64,000 nucleotides of DNA from Synechococcus sp. CC9311 (GTDB lineage: Bacteria; Cyanobacteriota; Cyanobacteriia; PCC-6307; Cyanobiaceae). The position numbers were made by a program, and so were the translations under genes. Where the stretch lies: the NCBI RefSeq assembly GCF_000014585.1, contig NC_008319.1, positions 2,232,001 through 2,296,000 of the forward strand, read 5' to 3'. The notes beneath the pieces are model-generated. The model searched no databases. It was not told the DNA's origin and saw only the letters and a list, made by a program, of their open reading frames with translations. Within the stretch, counting starts at the first letter, position 1. Each line of letters begins with the position of its first letter. This document shows positions 9,867 to 18,418 of this stretch, piece by piece.

Positions 9867-10787
9867 TCAGCCGTTCACGACGGCATGCATTGCTTCAGGC
9901 ATTGCATTCAGCGCCGGAGCCTCGGCATAGACCTCTGCAGCGTTATTGGGGCTTTCCTGAAGTCGAACCTTATGAAGCTGCGCTCCAATGGCGCGCACGG
10001 GAGTGGTCAGTCGATCAACGATATGAAGGGCAATGTTCTCAGCGGTAGGGACACAATCGGCGAAATGGGCGACGTCCTTATTCAGGAAAGTGTGATCAAA
10101 AGGCTCAACGACCAGATCGCTCACGAGACGTTGAAGCGCTGCTAAATCGCAAACCATCCCAGTACGTGGATCAATGCTTCCGCGAACCGTTACGTCGACT
10201 AGATAATTGTGGCCATGGCCATGGGGTCTGGCGCATTTGCCGTAGATCAGCTCATTTTCTTCCTGGCTTAGCTCTGGTCTTGCCAGGCGGTGCGCAGCAG
10301 CGAAGTGAGTGCGGATGGTGAGATAGGCGTCCATGGTTTGTCCGAGGTAGTCGGCCCACAGGCCAGATGATTCATAAAGGCGCAGCGCCACAAGCGGGAG
10401 CTGATTGGCCAACCGAGACCAAATAATTCGAACAAGAGCTTCGGTGGTTGGCAGGCAACCCTCCGAACTGGAGACATCGAATTCTGGCCAAGCCTCATTG
10501 AGGAAGCGGAAGTCGAGTTGTTCAGTCACCTCCGAACGAATCGCATGCTTCACCTCAGAGAGATTCAGCACCATGCCGTTGGCGTCAAGACCACCGGCCA
10601 TGGACACGATCAATTCGTAGTTGTGTCCATGGCCAGGGGCCATTGCACAAGATCCAAAGCGGGCAGCATTGTCATCAGCACTTAATTCCGGCAACCAGTA
10701 ACGGTGACTGGAGCTGAAACAGGCTCGGCGGGTGATGACACAGCCACGACCTTGGCCGTGCGGTGCCGTCGTGATGGCATCAGTCAT
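9867..10787 (-). CDS. Tandem-duplicated 6-carboxytetrahydropterin synthase/PTPS protein
   Basis: 306-aa protein made of two PTPS/QueD domains, roughly residues 15-145 and 153-290; typical members have one domain of 120-150 aa. Copy 1 has zinc ligands H28, H53 and H55 and catalytic-type C47, but reads LDFRFLN where copy 2 has the usual FDHTFLN (D231-H232), so the catalytic His is Phe93. Copy 2 has H166, H191, H193 and C185 and the PTAENIA glutamate motif. The fold makes carboxy- or pyruvoyl-tetrahydropterin from dihydroneopterin triphosphate (queuosine or biopterin-type pathways). It is divergent from aroK. Confidence 0.88.
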   Translation of the reverse strand: MTDAITTAPHGQGRGCVITRRACFSSSHRYWLPELSADDNAARFGSCAMAPGHGHNYELIVSMAGGLDANGMVLNLSEVKHAIRSEVTEQLDFRFLNEAWPEFDVSSSEGCLPTTEALVRIIWSRLANQLPLVALRLYESSGLWADYLGQTMDAYLTIRTHFAAAHRLARPELSQEENELIYGKCARPHGHGHNYLVDVTVRGSIDPRTGMVCDLAALQRLVSDLVVEPFDHTFLNKDVAHFADCVPTAENIALHIVDRLTTPVRAIGAQLHKVRLQESPNNAAEVYAEAPALNAMPEAMHAVVNG

Positions 10788-10835
10788 GACGTGGTCTGAC
10801 CAGCGATCATCCTAGTGAGTTCACCCACCTGCCGA

Positions 10836-11453
10836 ATGATGGCTGACGGCGCGACCACGACACCACACCCTTTGAAGGCCCGTCTGGGCGGACGCAACCT
10901 TTATCTGATCGGAATGATGGGCAGTGGCAAAAGCAGCACAGGGCGCCCTTTAGCCCAACGACTGGGCTATGGCTTCGTTGACGCCGATGGAGTCGTGGAA
11001 GCGCTGGCTGGCCGCCCCATTCCCCAAATCTTTGAAACAGACGGTGAGCAAGGGTTCCGAACCCTTGAAAGCCAGGTGCTGCAAGCAATTGGCCAACGCC
11101 ATTCGCTCGTGGTTGCAACCGGTGGTGGGGTGATCACGCAACCAGAAAACTGGGGTGTTCTGCATCAAGGGATCGTGATCTGGCTTGCCCCTGAACGGGA
11201 CCAACTGCTGGCGCGTCTCCTTGTGGATCCAGGGGAAAGGCCATTGCTTCAGGAGCATGATCCTGCCGCTGCTCTCGACGCGATCCTTGAAGCTCGTACC
11301 CCTCTTTATGCCGAGGCGGATTTACGGATCACGGTGGGCGACGAGACGGTGAACGCTGTGACAGAGCAGATTCTTGAGGCCATTCCTGGCATCCTCAAAC
11401 CCCATGAGCTCATGTTCCAGGCTCCAAACGCACCGCAAACCACTGAAGATTGA
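10836..11453 (+). CDS. aroK: Shikimate kinase
   Basis: Phosphorylates shikimate at the 3-hydroxyl in the chorismate pathway. About 205 aa with P-loop [11 protein letters not shown], shikimate-binding DADGVVE, the [12 protein letters not shown] segment, ATGGGV, and the lid region with R residues near GERPLL. I start at ATG 10836 (an adjacent ATG is at 10839); a GTG at 10815 would add seven residues. An N-terminal extension of ~20 aa before [15 protein letters not shown] is common in this lineage. The 3' end overlaps the convergent crr7-like gene by 44 nt. Confidence 0.93.
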   Translation: MMADGATTTPHPLKARLGGRNLYLIGMMGSGKSSTGRPLAQRLGYGFVDADGVVEALAGRPIPQIFETDGEQGFRTLESQVLQAIGQRHSLVVATGGGVITQPENWGVLHQGIVIWLAPERDQLLARLLVDPGERPLLQEHDPAAALDAILEARTPLYAEADLRITVGDETVNAVTEQILEAIPGILKPHELMFQAPNAPQTTED

Positions 11454-11670
11454 GCCCAGGCGCCAGTTCGAGATCGCACGCCGTATCCAACAGCCTTTCT
11501 GCGGCAGCAGCAGCAGACCCAAAATCACGCAAATCACTGGGTAGCACTGACATATTTTCCAGCTGCTCCGTCAGCCATGTCAGGGTGTCGTCGGAGCTGA
11601 GCAGTCGTTCTGGCTTGCCAGGCTCGAGTACCACGTAGTGATCACAAGCACGAATGAGGGGATCGGACAT
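11410..11670 (-). CDS. crr7: Chlororespiratory reduction 7 (CRR7)-like protein
   Basis: 86-aa soluble protein. The [10 protein letters not shown] start, the LPSDL centre and the C-terminal [11 protein letters not shown] match the CRR7 family, which in plants is required for accumulation of the chloroplast NDH (complex I-like) subcomplex and which has small cyanobacterial homologues. The assignment is by motif only. The frame stays open to 11907 inside the neighbour, but ATG 11670 is where family sequence begins. That ATG overlaps the opposite-strand ATG of the next gene in a CATG, and the 3' end overlaps aroK by 44 nt. Confidence 0.72.
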   Translation of the reverse strand: MSDPLIRACDHYVVLEPGKPERLLSSDDTLTWLTEQLENMSVLPSDLRDFGSAAAAAERLLDTACDLELAPGLNLQWFAVRLEPGT

Positions 11671-12394
11671 GACTCGGCCACTGCTGGCACTGATCATGGC
11701 CGTGCTTCTACTCGTTGGGCCCTCAAAACCAGCCTTAGCGGACAACACCCAAAACAGCCAGCAACTCGAAGCCCGCCTTGAGGCATGGCCAGCTTGGCCG
11801 GATCCAGCTCCTCTGCCGCGGCCACGCGCCAACCAGGACCTGGTGTACCCGGATTGGTTTGAAGGGCTTTGGGAGGTGGAAAGCCTTGATCTTTTAGCGA
11901 ACGGCAAGGTGGACGAAAGCTTGCCCCCATTGCAGCATTTGGCCCAGTTTCAGCTCAATCAGCACAACGATGTGGTGGGAAATCGACCGTTTAATGCCAA
12001 AGCCGTTGGACAAGCGCTTTTAGGCAAGCAACTGCTCAGCGTGGAGCAAGCCCCTCATCAGGTGAACCGTCAGCTCGCTCGACTGAGCAACGATCGACTA
12101 CTGGAAACGACCGTGATCGGGAGGGAAAAAACCTCGATCGACACCTCAGTCTTTCTGAGTGATGAGCTTGTTCTTCAGGTCATGCATGGGGCAAGAGCAC
12201 CAAGGCTCAGCAGAATTGAAACCCTGAGTCGCTATCAACCATGTCCAGACCTTCCAACCGCTGAAAACATCAGCCGAATCTGTGTGGAGCAATGGCAACA
12301 GACCTATCCAGCCCCCGGGGAAGCCAGCGAATCTTTTGTGCAACGAGCAAGCCGCTACAAGCTCACGCTCACACGGCTGCAGGATCCTGCTTGA
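11669..12394 (+). CDS. Exported DUF6816-type protein
   Basis: 241-aa protein with a clear Sec signal (LLALIMAVLLLVGPSKPALA, cleavage near residue 24) and a lumenal or periplasmic body containing YPDWFEGLWEV, NRPFNAKAVGQALLG and RYQPCPD. This pattern is that of DUF6816, a cyanobacterial and plastid family of unknown function. ATG 11669 is preceded by GAGGGG at good spacing and is favoured over ATG 11654. It is divergent from the crr7-like gene, with the two start codons overlapping. The 3' end overlaps the GST gene by 26 nt. Confidence 0.72.
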   Translation: MTRPLLALIMAVLLLVGPSKPALADNTQNSQQLEARLEAWPAWPDPAPLPRPRANQDLVYPDWFEGLWEVESLDLLANGKVDESLPPLQHLAQFQLNQHNDVVGNRPFNAKAVGQALLGKQLLSVEQAPHQVNRQLARLSNDRLLETTVIGREKTSIDTSVFLSDELVLQVMHGARAPRLSRIETLSRYQPCPDLPTAENISRICVEQWQQTYPAPGEASESFVQRASRYKLTLTRLQDPA

Positions 12395-13094
12395 ACACAC
12401 GAGCCTCCAGTCGATCGCGCCACTCAAACAAAGGCTGAAGGCGAGGATGATCACTGAGCCCGGCAACGCCTCGACCAGCCAATTGGGACCCTGATGAAGC
12501 GGGAAAGCGCAACAGGGAGAGCTGCGCCGCTACTGCCAAATCCGCAAGGCTGAGGGAATCGCCAACCAAGACGCTGTCTGGAGTCAGGCCATCAGCAATC
12601 GCGATCAGGTTGTGGAGCATGGCGGAACGCTCCTCCTGGCCAAACAGCTCATTCACCCCACTCAGCCAACCCGTCGGCACTCCGGTCATCACCTGCCTAA
12701 TTGGGCCAGGTACGTCATCAGGCAAGAGGGCCGCACGCAAATCAGGATCATCCACCGCCGCTTGAAGCAGAGCCGCGCGGACGGATCCGGCAAGCGTTGT
12801 ATCAGCCCAGTCTTCAATCAAATGAATCTGGGCCACAGATCGAGGGTCCTTCGGGAAGAGCGGTGGTTCGGGCTGCAGCTCATCCAAATAACGACAGATC
12901 GCGCTGGAATCTGCCACCACCGTGTCGCCATCCACGAGCACCGGAACTTGTCTTTGCCCTGACAAACGGAACACGGCGAGTTGCCCGATTCCAGGTGTGA
13001 CCTCCACTTCTCGAAAGCTCAAACCCTTGGCATGCAATGCCATCCTCACCTTGAGGCAGAAGGCGGAATGACGGAATTGATGCAGCTCCAGCAT
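12369..13094 (-). CDS. Glutathione S-transferase family protein
   Basis: 241-aa GST. An N-terminal thioredoxin-like domain starts LELHQFRHSAFCLKVRMAL and carries the cis-Pro glutathione-site motif GQRQVPVLVDG followed by ADSSAICRYLDE. The all-helical C-terminal domain has the N-capping SLADLAVAAQLS segment. The Cys in the first loop suggests an Omega/Beta-type thiol-active enzyme. The substrate is not predictable. It starts at ATG 13094 and diverges from the DUF751 gene. Confidence 0.88.
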   Translation of the reverse strand: MLELHQFRHSAFCLKVRMALHAKGLSFREVEVTPGIGQLAVFRLSGQRQVPVLVDGDTVVADSSAICRYLDELQPEPPLFPKDPRSVAQIHLIEDWADTTLAGSVRAALLQAAVDDPDLRAALLPDDVPGPIRQVMTGVPTGWLSGVNELFGQEERSAMLHNLIAIADGLTPDSVLVGDSLSLADLAVAAQLSLLRFPASSGSQLAGRGVAGLSDHPRLQPLFEWRDRLEARVFKQDPAAV

Positions 13095-13152
13095 GACCGT
13101 CTTTGCCCTAAGCCGGCAGAGTAGCTATCAGATTCATATCCCTGCCAGGACC

Positions 13153-13362
13153 ATGCGCGAGTTTTTCGTCAATGTGACGCGTTACCCGCGCTATCTCATT
13201 GCCTTCGGTCTTGGAGTCCTCAACTCCGTTGCGAAGCCCCTGCTTCAGCGGCTCAGCAATCCCGTCACTGCCGTTGCTCTGATTGGGGCTTTGATTAGTG
13301 GATTGATCACCCTTGGGCTGGTGCTCCGTGCCATGGTGACTACTACAGCACCACTGAGCTGA
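13153..13362 (+). CDS. ycf33: DUF751/Ycf33-like membrane protein
   Basis: 69-aa protein beginning [20 protein letters not shown] with two hydrophobic segments, matching the plastid and cyanobacterial Ycf33/DUF751 family (W/F-x-N-V-x-R-x-P-R-F/Y-x-x-A start). Its function is not established; it is probably a thylakoid or plasma membrane protein. ATG 13153 follows CCAGGA; the longer open frame from 13093 is unlikely. It ends 2 nt before rbfA, so it is likely the first gene of the rbfA run. Confidence 0.75.
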   Translation: MREFFVNVTRYPRYLIAFGLGVLNSVAKPLLQRLSNPVTAVALIGALISGLITLGLVLRAMVTTTAPLS

Positions 13363-13364
13363 CG

Positions 13365-13769
13365 ATGGCCCAGGGACGTCGAGTTGAGCGAGTAGCCGCC
13401 TTAATCCGCAAGGAAACCAGCGAGCTGCTCATCCATGGGATCCGTGACGAACGAGTTCATCAGGGGATGGTGAGCATCACCGAGGTGGAGGTCAGCGGCG
13501 ACCTTCAACATTGTCGAATTTTCGTGAGTGTCTTCGGCGAACAAGCGCAAAAAGACGAGGTCATGGATGGCCTTGAGGCTGCAAGAGGGTTCCTACGTGG
13601 GGAGCTGGGCCGTCGGTTGCAAATGCGCCGAGCCCCTGAAATCGTCTTCAAGCTCGATCTTGGGATTGAGAAAGGCACCACAGTGCTCCATTTGCTTGGG
13701 GAACTCGAACGGGAGCGGGATGAACGGGGAGATGTAACGGAAGGGACCGAACTCCCGGACAATCCATGA
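13365..13769 (+). CDS. rbfA: 30S ribosome-binding factor A
   Basis: 134-aa KH-domain protein needed for late 16S rRNA 5'-end maturation of the 30S subunit and for cold adaptation. Family features are the N-terminal [39 protein letters not shown] and the [22 protein letters not shown] helix. The C-terminal tail is acidic. It is the second gene of a plus-strand run; its stop overlaps the ATG of the GH3 gene as ATGA, indicating translational coupling. Confidence 0.93.
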   Translation: MAQGRRVERVAALIRKETSELLIHGIRDERVHQGMVSITEVEVSGDLQHCRIFVSVFGEQAQKDEVMDGLEAARGFLRGELGRRLQMRRAPEIVFKLDLGIEKGTTVLHLLGELERERDERGDVTEGTELPDNP

Positions 13770-15424
13770 ATGCGGACGAGCTTCGTCAGGCCGTCGCACG
13801 ATTGTTGGTGGTGCGCGCCAGCGGTCATGCCACAGACCGGCAAAGGCGATACCCGCGCTGGGAGCTAAGCAATCACGAGCTAGAGCAGCTGTTAAGAGCT
13901 GGGGTCGGGGGGGTGATCCTTCTCGGAGGAACATCAACAGAATTGCAACAGCGCTGCCGCACATTTCAACGCTGGGCTGGGCAACCAATCCTGTTATGCG
14001 CTGACGTTGAAGAAGGCGTTGGCCAACGCTTTGAGGGGGCCAGTTGGCTCGTACCACCGATGGCGCTCGGACGGCTCCATCGGAAAGATCCGAAACAGGC
14101 CTTGCAGCTTGCGGAACAATACGGACGTTGTTGCGGCAATCAGGCGAAGCGCTGCGGGCTGAATTGGGTGCTGGCTCCGGTTTGCGATGTGAACAGCAAC
14201 CCCAATAACCCGGTCATCAACGTGCGGGCCTGGGGAGAAGATCCACACACCGTGGGGGAGTTAACAGGAGCCTTTCAGCGTGGATTGGCCGCTACAGGTG
14301 TCTTGGGCTGCGCCAAGCATTTCCCTGGCCATGGCGACACCGCCACCGACTCCCACCTGGAACTTCCTCTGCTGCCACACAGTCGCGAACGCTTAAACAG
14401 CCTTGAACTTCAACCATTTCGCACCCTGATCCAGGAGGGAGTCAGCAGTGTGATGACAGCCCATCTATTAATTCCAACGTTGGATGCACAGTGGCCCGCC
14501 ACTCTCTCCGCCAAGGTGCTCACCACACTTTTAAGGGTTGATCTTGGCTTCAAGGGCCTTGTTGTCACCGATGCCTTGGTGATGGAGGCGATTGCGGCAC
14601 GCTACGGGGCAGGAGAAGCCGCAGTGCTGGCATTCGCCGCAGGTGCTGACCTGATCTTGATGCCGGCCGATGCAGTGAAGGCCATCGACGCCCTCTGTGA
14701 TGCGCTGTGTTCGGGCCGTGTGCCCATGGCCAGGCTGCATGACTCCCTAGATCGCCGCCAGGCTGCCTTGCAGTCCATCCCGCTGATGCTGGATTCGAGC
14801 GACAACGACCAGACGATCGAAACAACAGAGGAAAGAGCTTTCACTTTGGAGCTCGTGACAAAGACGCTGGAGATCTCCAACTGTTTAAACGCGAACGGTT
14901 CAATCCAGGACGAAGCATCAACCCAAGCCACGCCCATTAATGGCATCAATTTGATCCGAGTCGATGGTGTTCTTCCCTGCCCGGTTCTTCCCGCCAATGC
15001 CCCTGCAATCCTTCTTCCCAAGGCCCTCGGATTCCACTCTGTACTGAGTCATCCCCTTGGCATTTCTCCGTGGGCGGATCCCGCAGACCCTTTGGCCCCG
15101 CTGGCGCTCGATCGCCTCGGGAACGGACCGCTGCTGCTGCAATTATTTGTGCGTGGCAATCCATTTCAAGCCAACCGCAGCATGCGGGAGCCCTGGACTG
15201 ATGCCATCAAACAACTGATTGACTTGAACCGACTATTTGGCTTGGTGGTCTATGGAAGCCCCTACGTCTGGGAGGCCCTGAATGCACTGCTGCCGAGGTC
15301 AATTCCAGCGGCTTACAGCCCGGGGCAAATGCCTGACGCGCAGCAACAGTTGCTTCAGCGTGTCTTGATTCCTGATCCATCTTCAGCTCCATCAACGATG
15401 GGCATCAATGAATTCACCGACTGA
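13766..15424 (+). CDS. Glycoside hydrolase family 3 (beta-N-acetylhexosaminidase, NagZ-like)
   Basis: 552-aa enzyme. Residues ~1-330 form the GH3 TIM barrel, with the NagZ signature [18 protein letters not shown] (catalytic His loop) and VVTDALVME holding the nucleophile Asp. The remaining ~200 residues form a C-terminal domain that short NagZ proteins (~340 aa) lack. The likely job is removing N-acetylglucosamine from peptidoglycan fragments during recycling. No signal peptide is visible, so it is probably cytoplasmic. ATG 13766 overlaps the rbfA stop. Confidence 0.85.
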   Translation: MNADELRQAVARLLVVRASGHATDRQRRYPRWELSNHELEQLLRAGVGGVILLGGTSTELQQRCRTFQRWAGQPILLCADVEEGVGQRFEGASWLVPPMALGRLHRKDPKQALQLAEQYGRCCGNQAKRCGLNWVLAPVCDVNSNPNNPVINVRAWGEDPHTVGELTGAFQRGLAATGVLGCAKHFPGHGDTATDSHLELPLLPHSRERLNSLELQPFRTLIQEGVSSVMTAHLLIPTLDAQWPATLSAKVLTTLLRVDLGFKGLVVTDALVMEAIAARYGAGEAAVLAFAAGADLILMPADAVKAIDALCDALCSGRVPMARLHDSLDRRQAALQSIPLMLDSSDNDQTIETTEERAFTLELVTKTLEISNCLNANGSIQDEASTQATPINGINLIRVDGVLPCPVLPANAPAILLPKALGFHSVLSHPLGISPWADPADPLAPLALDRLGNGPLLLQLFVRGNPFQANRSMREPWTDAIKQLIDLNRLFGLVVYGSPYVWEALNALLPRSIPAAYSPGQMPDAQQQLLQRVLIPDPSSAPSTMGINEFTD

Positions 15425-15448
15425 ACGGGCCTAGCCTCAGCCCCAGTT

Positions 15449-16669
15449 GTGCCCAAGACCATGCTCAGCCTCTCGATGATCGTGCGAAACGAGCAGGAGC
15501 GGCTGGGGGCCTGCCTGGACTCCGTCAAAGCCTTCACCGACGAAATGGTCGTGGTTGACACTGGCTCTACCGATAACACCATTGCCATTGCAAAGGCGGC
15601 AGGGGCACGGGTCGAACAGTTGCCTTGGCCAGGCGATTTCGCTCCAGCTCGGAATGTCGCACTGGACTTCGTCACAGGCGACTGGGTGCTTGTGCTTGAT
15701 GCGGATGAATGCCTGAGAGCTGAAGCGATTCCCGCACTCAAGGCGCTCATGGCCCAGCCGGATGTGCTGGTCATCAACCTGCTGCGCCATGAGCAGGGTG
15801 CTGCGATGGCTCCTTACTCCAGTGTGAGTCGCCTCTTTCGCCGCCATCCCCGCATCCGCTGGAGCCGCCCATATCACTCAATGGTGGATGACAGCGTGCG
15901 CGAACTGCTCCAGGACGAACCCCACTGGCGCATCGCCGACTGCCCAGAACCAGCCTTACTTCACGACGGTTACAGGCCCGAACAACTGCAAGGGTCCGAT
16001 AAAGCAGACCGTCTCCGCTCATCCATGCAGGAATGGCTGGAACAGGAGCCGGGACATCCCTACGCCTGCGCCAAGCTCGGGGCCCTCGAGGTGGCGGATG
16101 GGGATCGGATTCACGGCATCGCCTTGCTGCGAGAAGGGCTTGCCAATCTTGGCGAGGGTGATGAGAACGCTGCAGAGCGCTACGAGCTCTTGCTCCATCT
16201 AGGCATCGCCTTGAGCACAGAGGACACCAACCAGGCCATCGAGTTCTACAAACAAGCCCTCGCACAATCTCTGGACGTCCGTCTTGGCCTTGGCGCCAGG
16301 TTGAATTTGGCCGCCCTGTTGCTCCAGACCAACAAGATTGATGAGGCCATCCAACTGACCACCACAGCGTGCCAACGTGCTCCGGAAGTGGCCCTTGCCT
16401 GGTACAACCTGGGGCTCATGCAACGCCGGAAAGGAGAGATCAAGGACGCGCTGCAGTCCTATGAACGAGCGATCAGCCTGGAACCCAGCCATGCCGAATG
16501 CCATCAGAACCTTGCGGTGGCGCGGCTCGTCGGTGGAGACATCGACGGAGCGAGAGCGTCGTTCCGTGAGGCGATATCCCTGCTCACCAACCAAGGGAAA
16601 GGCGACCAGGCAAGAGCCTTGCAAGATCAAGTGAGCGGACTGGTGAAACTGAACGAGGTGAATTCATGA
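15449..16669 (+). CDS. Glycosyltransferase family 2 with C-terminal TPR repeats
   Basis: 406-aa protein. The N-terminal GT2 domain (SLSMIVRNEQERLGACLDS, VVDTGSTDNT, then DADE as the metal-binding DxD-type motif) belongs to the SunS/Kdo-like group. From about residue 230 it is followed by several TPR units, e.g. ALAWYNLGLMQRRKGEIKDA and AECHQNLAVARLVGGDIDGA. It probably glycosylates a protein or surface polymer; the target is unknown. GTG 15449 opens the frame, and ATG 15461 is an equally good start. The stop overlaps hemD (ATGA). Confidence 0.83.
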   Translation: MPKTMLSLSMIVRNEQERLGACLDSVKAFTDEMVVVDTGSTDNTIAIAKAAGARVEQLPWPGDFAPARNVALDFVTGDWVLVLDADECLRAEAIPALKALMAQPDVLVINLLRHEQGAAMAPYSSVSRLFRRHPRIRWSRPYHSMVDDSVRELLQDEPHWRIADCPEPALLHDGYRPEQLQGSDKADRLRSSMQEWLEQEPGHPYACAKLGALEVADGDRIHGIALLREGLANLGEGDENAAERYELLLHLGIALSTEDTNQAIEFYKQALAQSLDVRLGLGARLNLAALLLQTNKIDEAIQLTTTACQRAPEVALAWYNLGLMQRRKGEIKDALQSYERAISLEPSHAECHQNLAVARLVGGDIDGARASFREAISLLTNQGKGDQARALQDQVSGLVKLNEVNS

Positions 16670-17475
16670 GTGCTGGAGGCAGTCCAGATCTGCAGGGGCG
16701 CACCATCGTCGTCACGAGGGCTCGCGAACAACTGGGAGAAGCCCGAAAACTTTTGGAGCAACAGGGTGCCAGGGTCCTGGACCTGCCGGCTTTAGAAATC
16801 GGACCTCCCGATGAATGGGGCCCTCTGGATGATGCCCTGGCTGAATTGGATGAATTCCATTGGGTGATCTTCTCCAGTGCCAATGGGGTGCAAGCCGTTG
16901 ATAAACGTCTGAGGCTCCAAGGCAGCAGCCTGGGCCAGAGACCTGCTGGGCTTCGCATCGGCGCTGTGGGACGCAAGACGGCACGGCTGCTGGATCAACT
17001 GGGAGCCCCCGCTGATTTCGTACCACCCGACTTCGTGGCAGACAGCCTGATCGAACACTTCCCTGTTTCAGGTTGGGGACTAAGACTCCTGCTGCCACGA
17101 GTGCAAAGCGGAGGCCGCACGCTGCTTGCGGAAGCCTTTGGGGAAGCTGGCGCCAGGGTCGTCGAGGTTCCTGCCTACGAATCCCGCTGTCCAGCGAACA
17201 TGCCAGAAAGCACGGCAAAGGCTTTGGCCTCAGGGGAGGTGGATGCAATCACATTCAGCAGTGGTAAGACAGTTCTTCATACGGCTGCACTGCTGGAGCA
17301 AACCCTGGGCTCTGAGACAGCATCCCGTGCCATCAACTCCATCGCACTTGTGTCGATTGGGCCCCAAACCAGCCAGCGTTGTCTGGAACAATTTGGTCGG
17401 GTGGACCAGGAAGCCAACCCTCACGATCTCGATGGTTTAACCCAGGCCTGCCTTCAGGTGATGCAAACCCGCTGA
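16666..17475 (+). CDS. hemD: Uroporphyrinogen-III synthase
   Basis: 269-aa enzyme that cyclises hydroxymethylbilane with inversion of ring D to give uroporphyrinogen III for heme, chlorophyll, bilins and cobalamin. Sequence support is VVTRAREQLGEARKLLEQQGARV, the HWVIFSSANGVQAV segment, RIGAVGRKTA, LLPRVQSGGRTLLAEAF and ITFSSGKTV, a two-lobed HemD pattern. It is translationally coupled to the upstream GT2-TPR gene by ATGA. The last 22 nt overlap the convergent lipoprotein gene. Confidence 0.9.
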   Translation: MSAGGSPDLQGRTIVVTRAREQLGEARKLLEQQGARVLDLPALEIGPPDEWGPLDDALAELDEFHWVIFSSANGVQAVDKRLRLQGSSLGQRPAGLRIGAVGRKTARLLDQLGAPADFVPPDFVADSLIEHFPVSGWGLRLLLPRVQSGGRTLLAEAFGEAGARVVEVPAYESRCPANMPESTAKALASGEVDAITFSSGKTVLHTAALLEQTLGSETASRAINSIALVSIGPQTSQRCLEQFGRVDQEANPHDLDGLTQACLQVMQTR

Positions 17476-17957
17476 GACCGCCTGGACTGAAGCACTGTTA
17501 AACAACCCGTTCGGATATCGATGGATTGGACCTCAACATCCATCGGCAAAAGCTGCTGAGCCTCTCCAGGGCAACGGCCGCCTGCACCCAGGCATACAAC
17601 TCCCGATCCATCCTTCGTAAGGATCAGTGCTCGCAACTGATCAGCCACAGAGAGCACACCGAGGACCTTCCAGTCCAGCTCTCCAGAGGCGCCGAGCTCG
17701 GGAGAAGAGCTCCGTTGCGGGAAAGGCGCAAAGGGGTCAGTGCGTCCTTCTGGAACGGAGACGAGAACTTCAGCAACACTCGGCAAAACGGTTAAAGCCG
17801 TTGGAGGTGGCGGGGACACGTCCTTGGCCTCAGGCGACACCAATGGGGGGGCATTGACACGACTGGATGGGGTTTCAGCCGTTGGATCAGCTGAACATCC
17901 ACCAATCAACGCCCCAAGCACCAGTGCTGAAAGAGCAAAGCTCGGGGCTGGCCCCAA
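17454..17957 (-). CDS. Putative lipoprotein, weakly PilP-like
   Basis: 167-aa protein I cannot place firmly. TTG 17957 is preceded by GGAGG at 6-nt spacing and gives MGPAPSFALSALVLGALIGGC, a lipoprotein signal with lipobox LIGGC. A Pro/Ser-rich linker follows, then GRTDPFAPFP and a compact C-terminal domain (DWKVLGVLSVADQLRALIL...). The DPFAP plus GVL...ALI pattern recalls the pilus lipoprotein PilP, but similarity is weak and no pilus gene is adjacent. The start lies 1 nt past the SRPBCC stop, so zds-SRPBCC-this gene form one operon. Confidence 0.6.
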   Translation of the reverse strand: MGPAPSFALSALVLGALIGGCSADPTAETPSSRVNAPPLVSPEAKDVSPPPPTALTVLPSVAEVLVSVPEGRTDPFAPFPQRSSSPELGASGELDWKVLGVLSVADQLRALILTKDGSGVVCLGAGGRCPGEAQQLLPMDVEVQSIDIRTGCLTVLQSRRSQRVCIT

Positions 17958-17958
17958 T

Positions 17959-18414
17959 TCAAACCTCCGGCCGTGGTGTGTAGCCGCTTTCCACCAAATC
18001 CCTAAAACGATCAAGGTTCGCCTGGAGCTCCTTGGTGACAATTCCTCCCAGGATGGTCGGTTCCATCAACGGTGCCAAGACTCCAGGAAGTTCGTAGCTC
18101 ACGCTCAACTTCACAGCGGTGATCTCGGGCTGCTCTTGATAAAAACGAACAGCACCTTTGGTAGGAAGTCCTCCCACCGATTCCCACTGCAATTGCTGCT
18201 GATCAATGCGGCTAGTCATGCGCGCTTTCCACTGAAAACGGAAGCCTTGAGCCGCCAAAGTCCAATCCGTTAGGTCCGGGTCTTCTCGAGTCTTGACCGA
18301 TTCGATCCAACGCATCCAGCGAGGCATCGCTTCGAGATCACTCCAAACAGTCCAAACCTGATCGACAGGTGCTTGAACTTGGGTGGTTACGGTGTGGTCC
18401 AGCCAACGTCCCAT
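17959..18414 (-). CDS. SRPBCC (START-like cyclase/dehydrase) family protein
   Basis: 151-aa helix-grip protein of the polyketide cyclase/dehydrase type: VQAPVDQVWTVWSDLEAMPRWMRWIESV at the N-terminus, then alternating strands and a long C-terminal helix (ELQANLDRFRDLVES). These domains bind hydrophobic ligands. Its place directly behind zds (4-nt gap), and the frequent pairing of such genes with zeta-carotene desaturase in cyanobacteria, suggest a role linked to carotenoids, but this is inference. ATG 18414 is chosen; the frame upstream runs into zds. Confidence 0.8.
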   Translation of the reverse strand: MGRWLDHTVTTQVQAPVDQVWTVWSDLEAMPRWMRWIESVKTREDPDLTDWTLAAQGFRFQWKARMTSRIDQQQLQWESVGGLPTKGAVRFYQEQPEITAVKLSVSYELPGVLAPLMEPTILGGIVTKELQANLDRFRDLVESGYTPRPEV

Positions 18415-18418
18415 CGGT

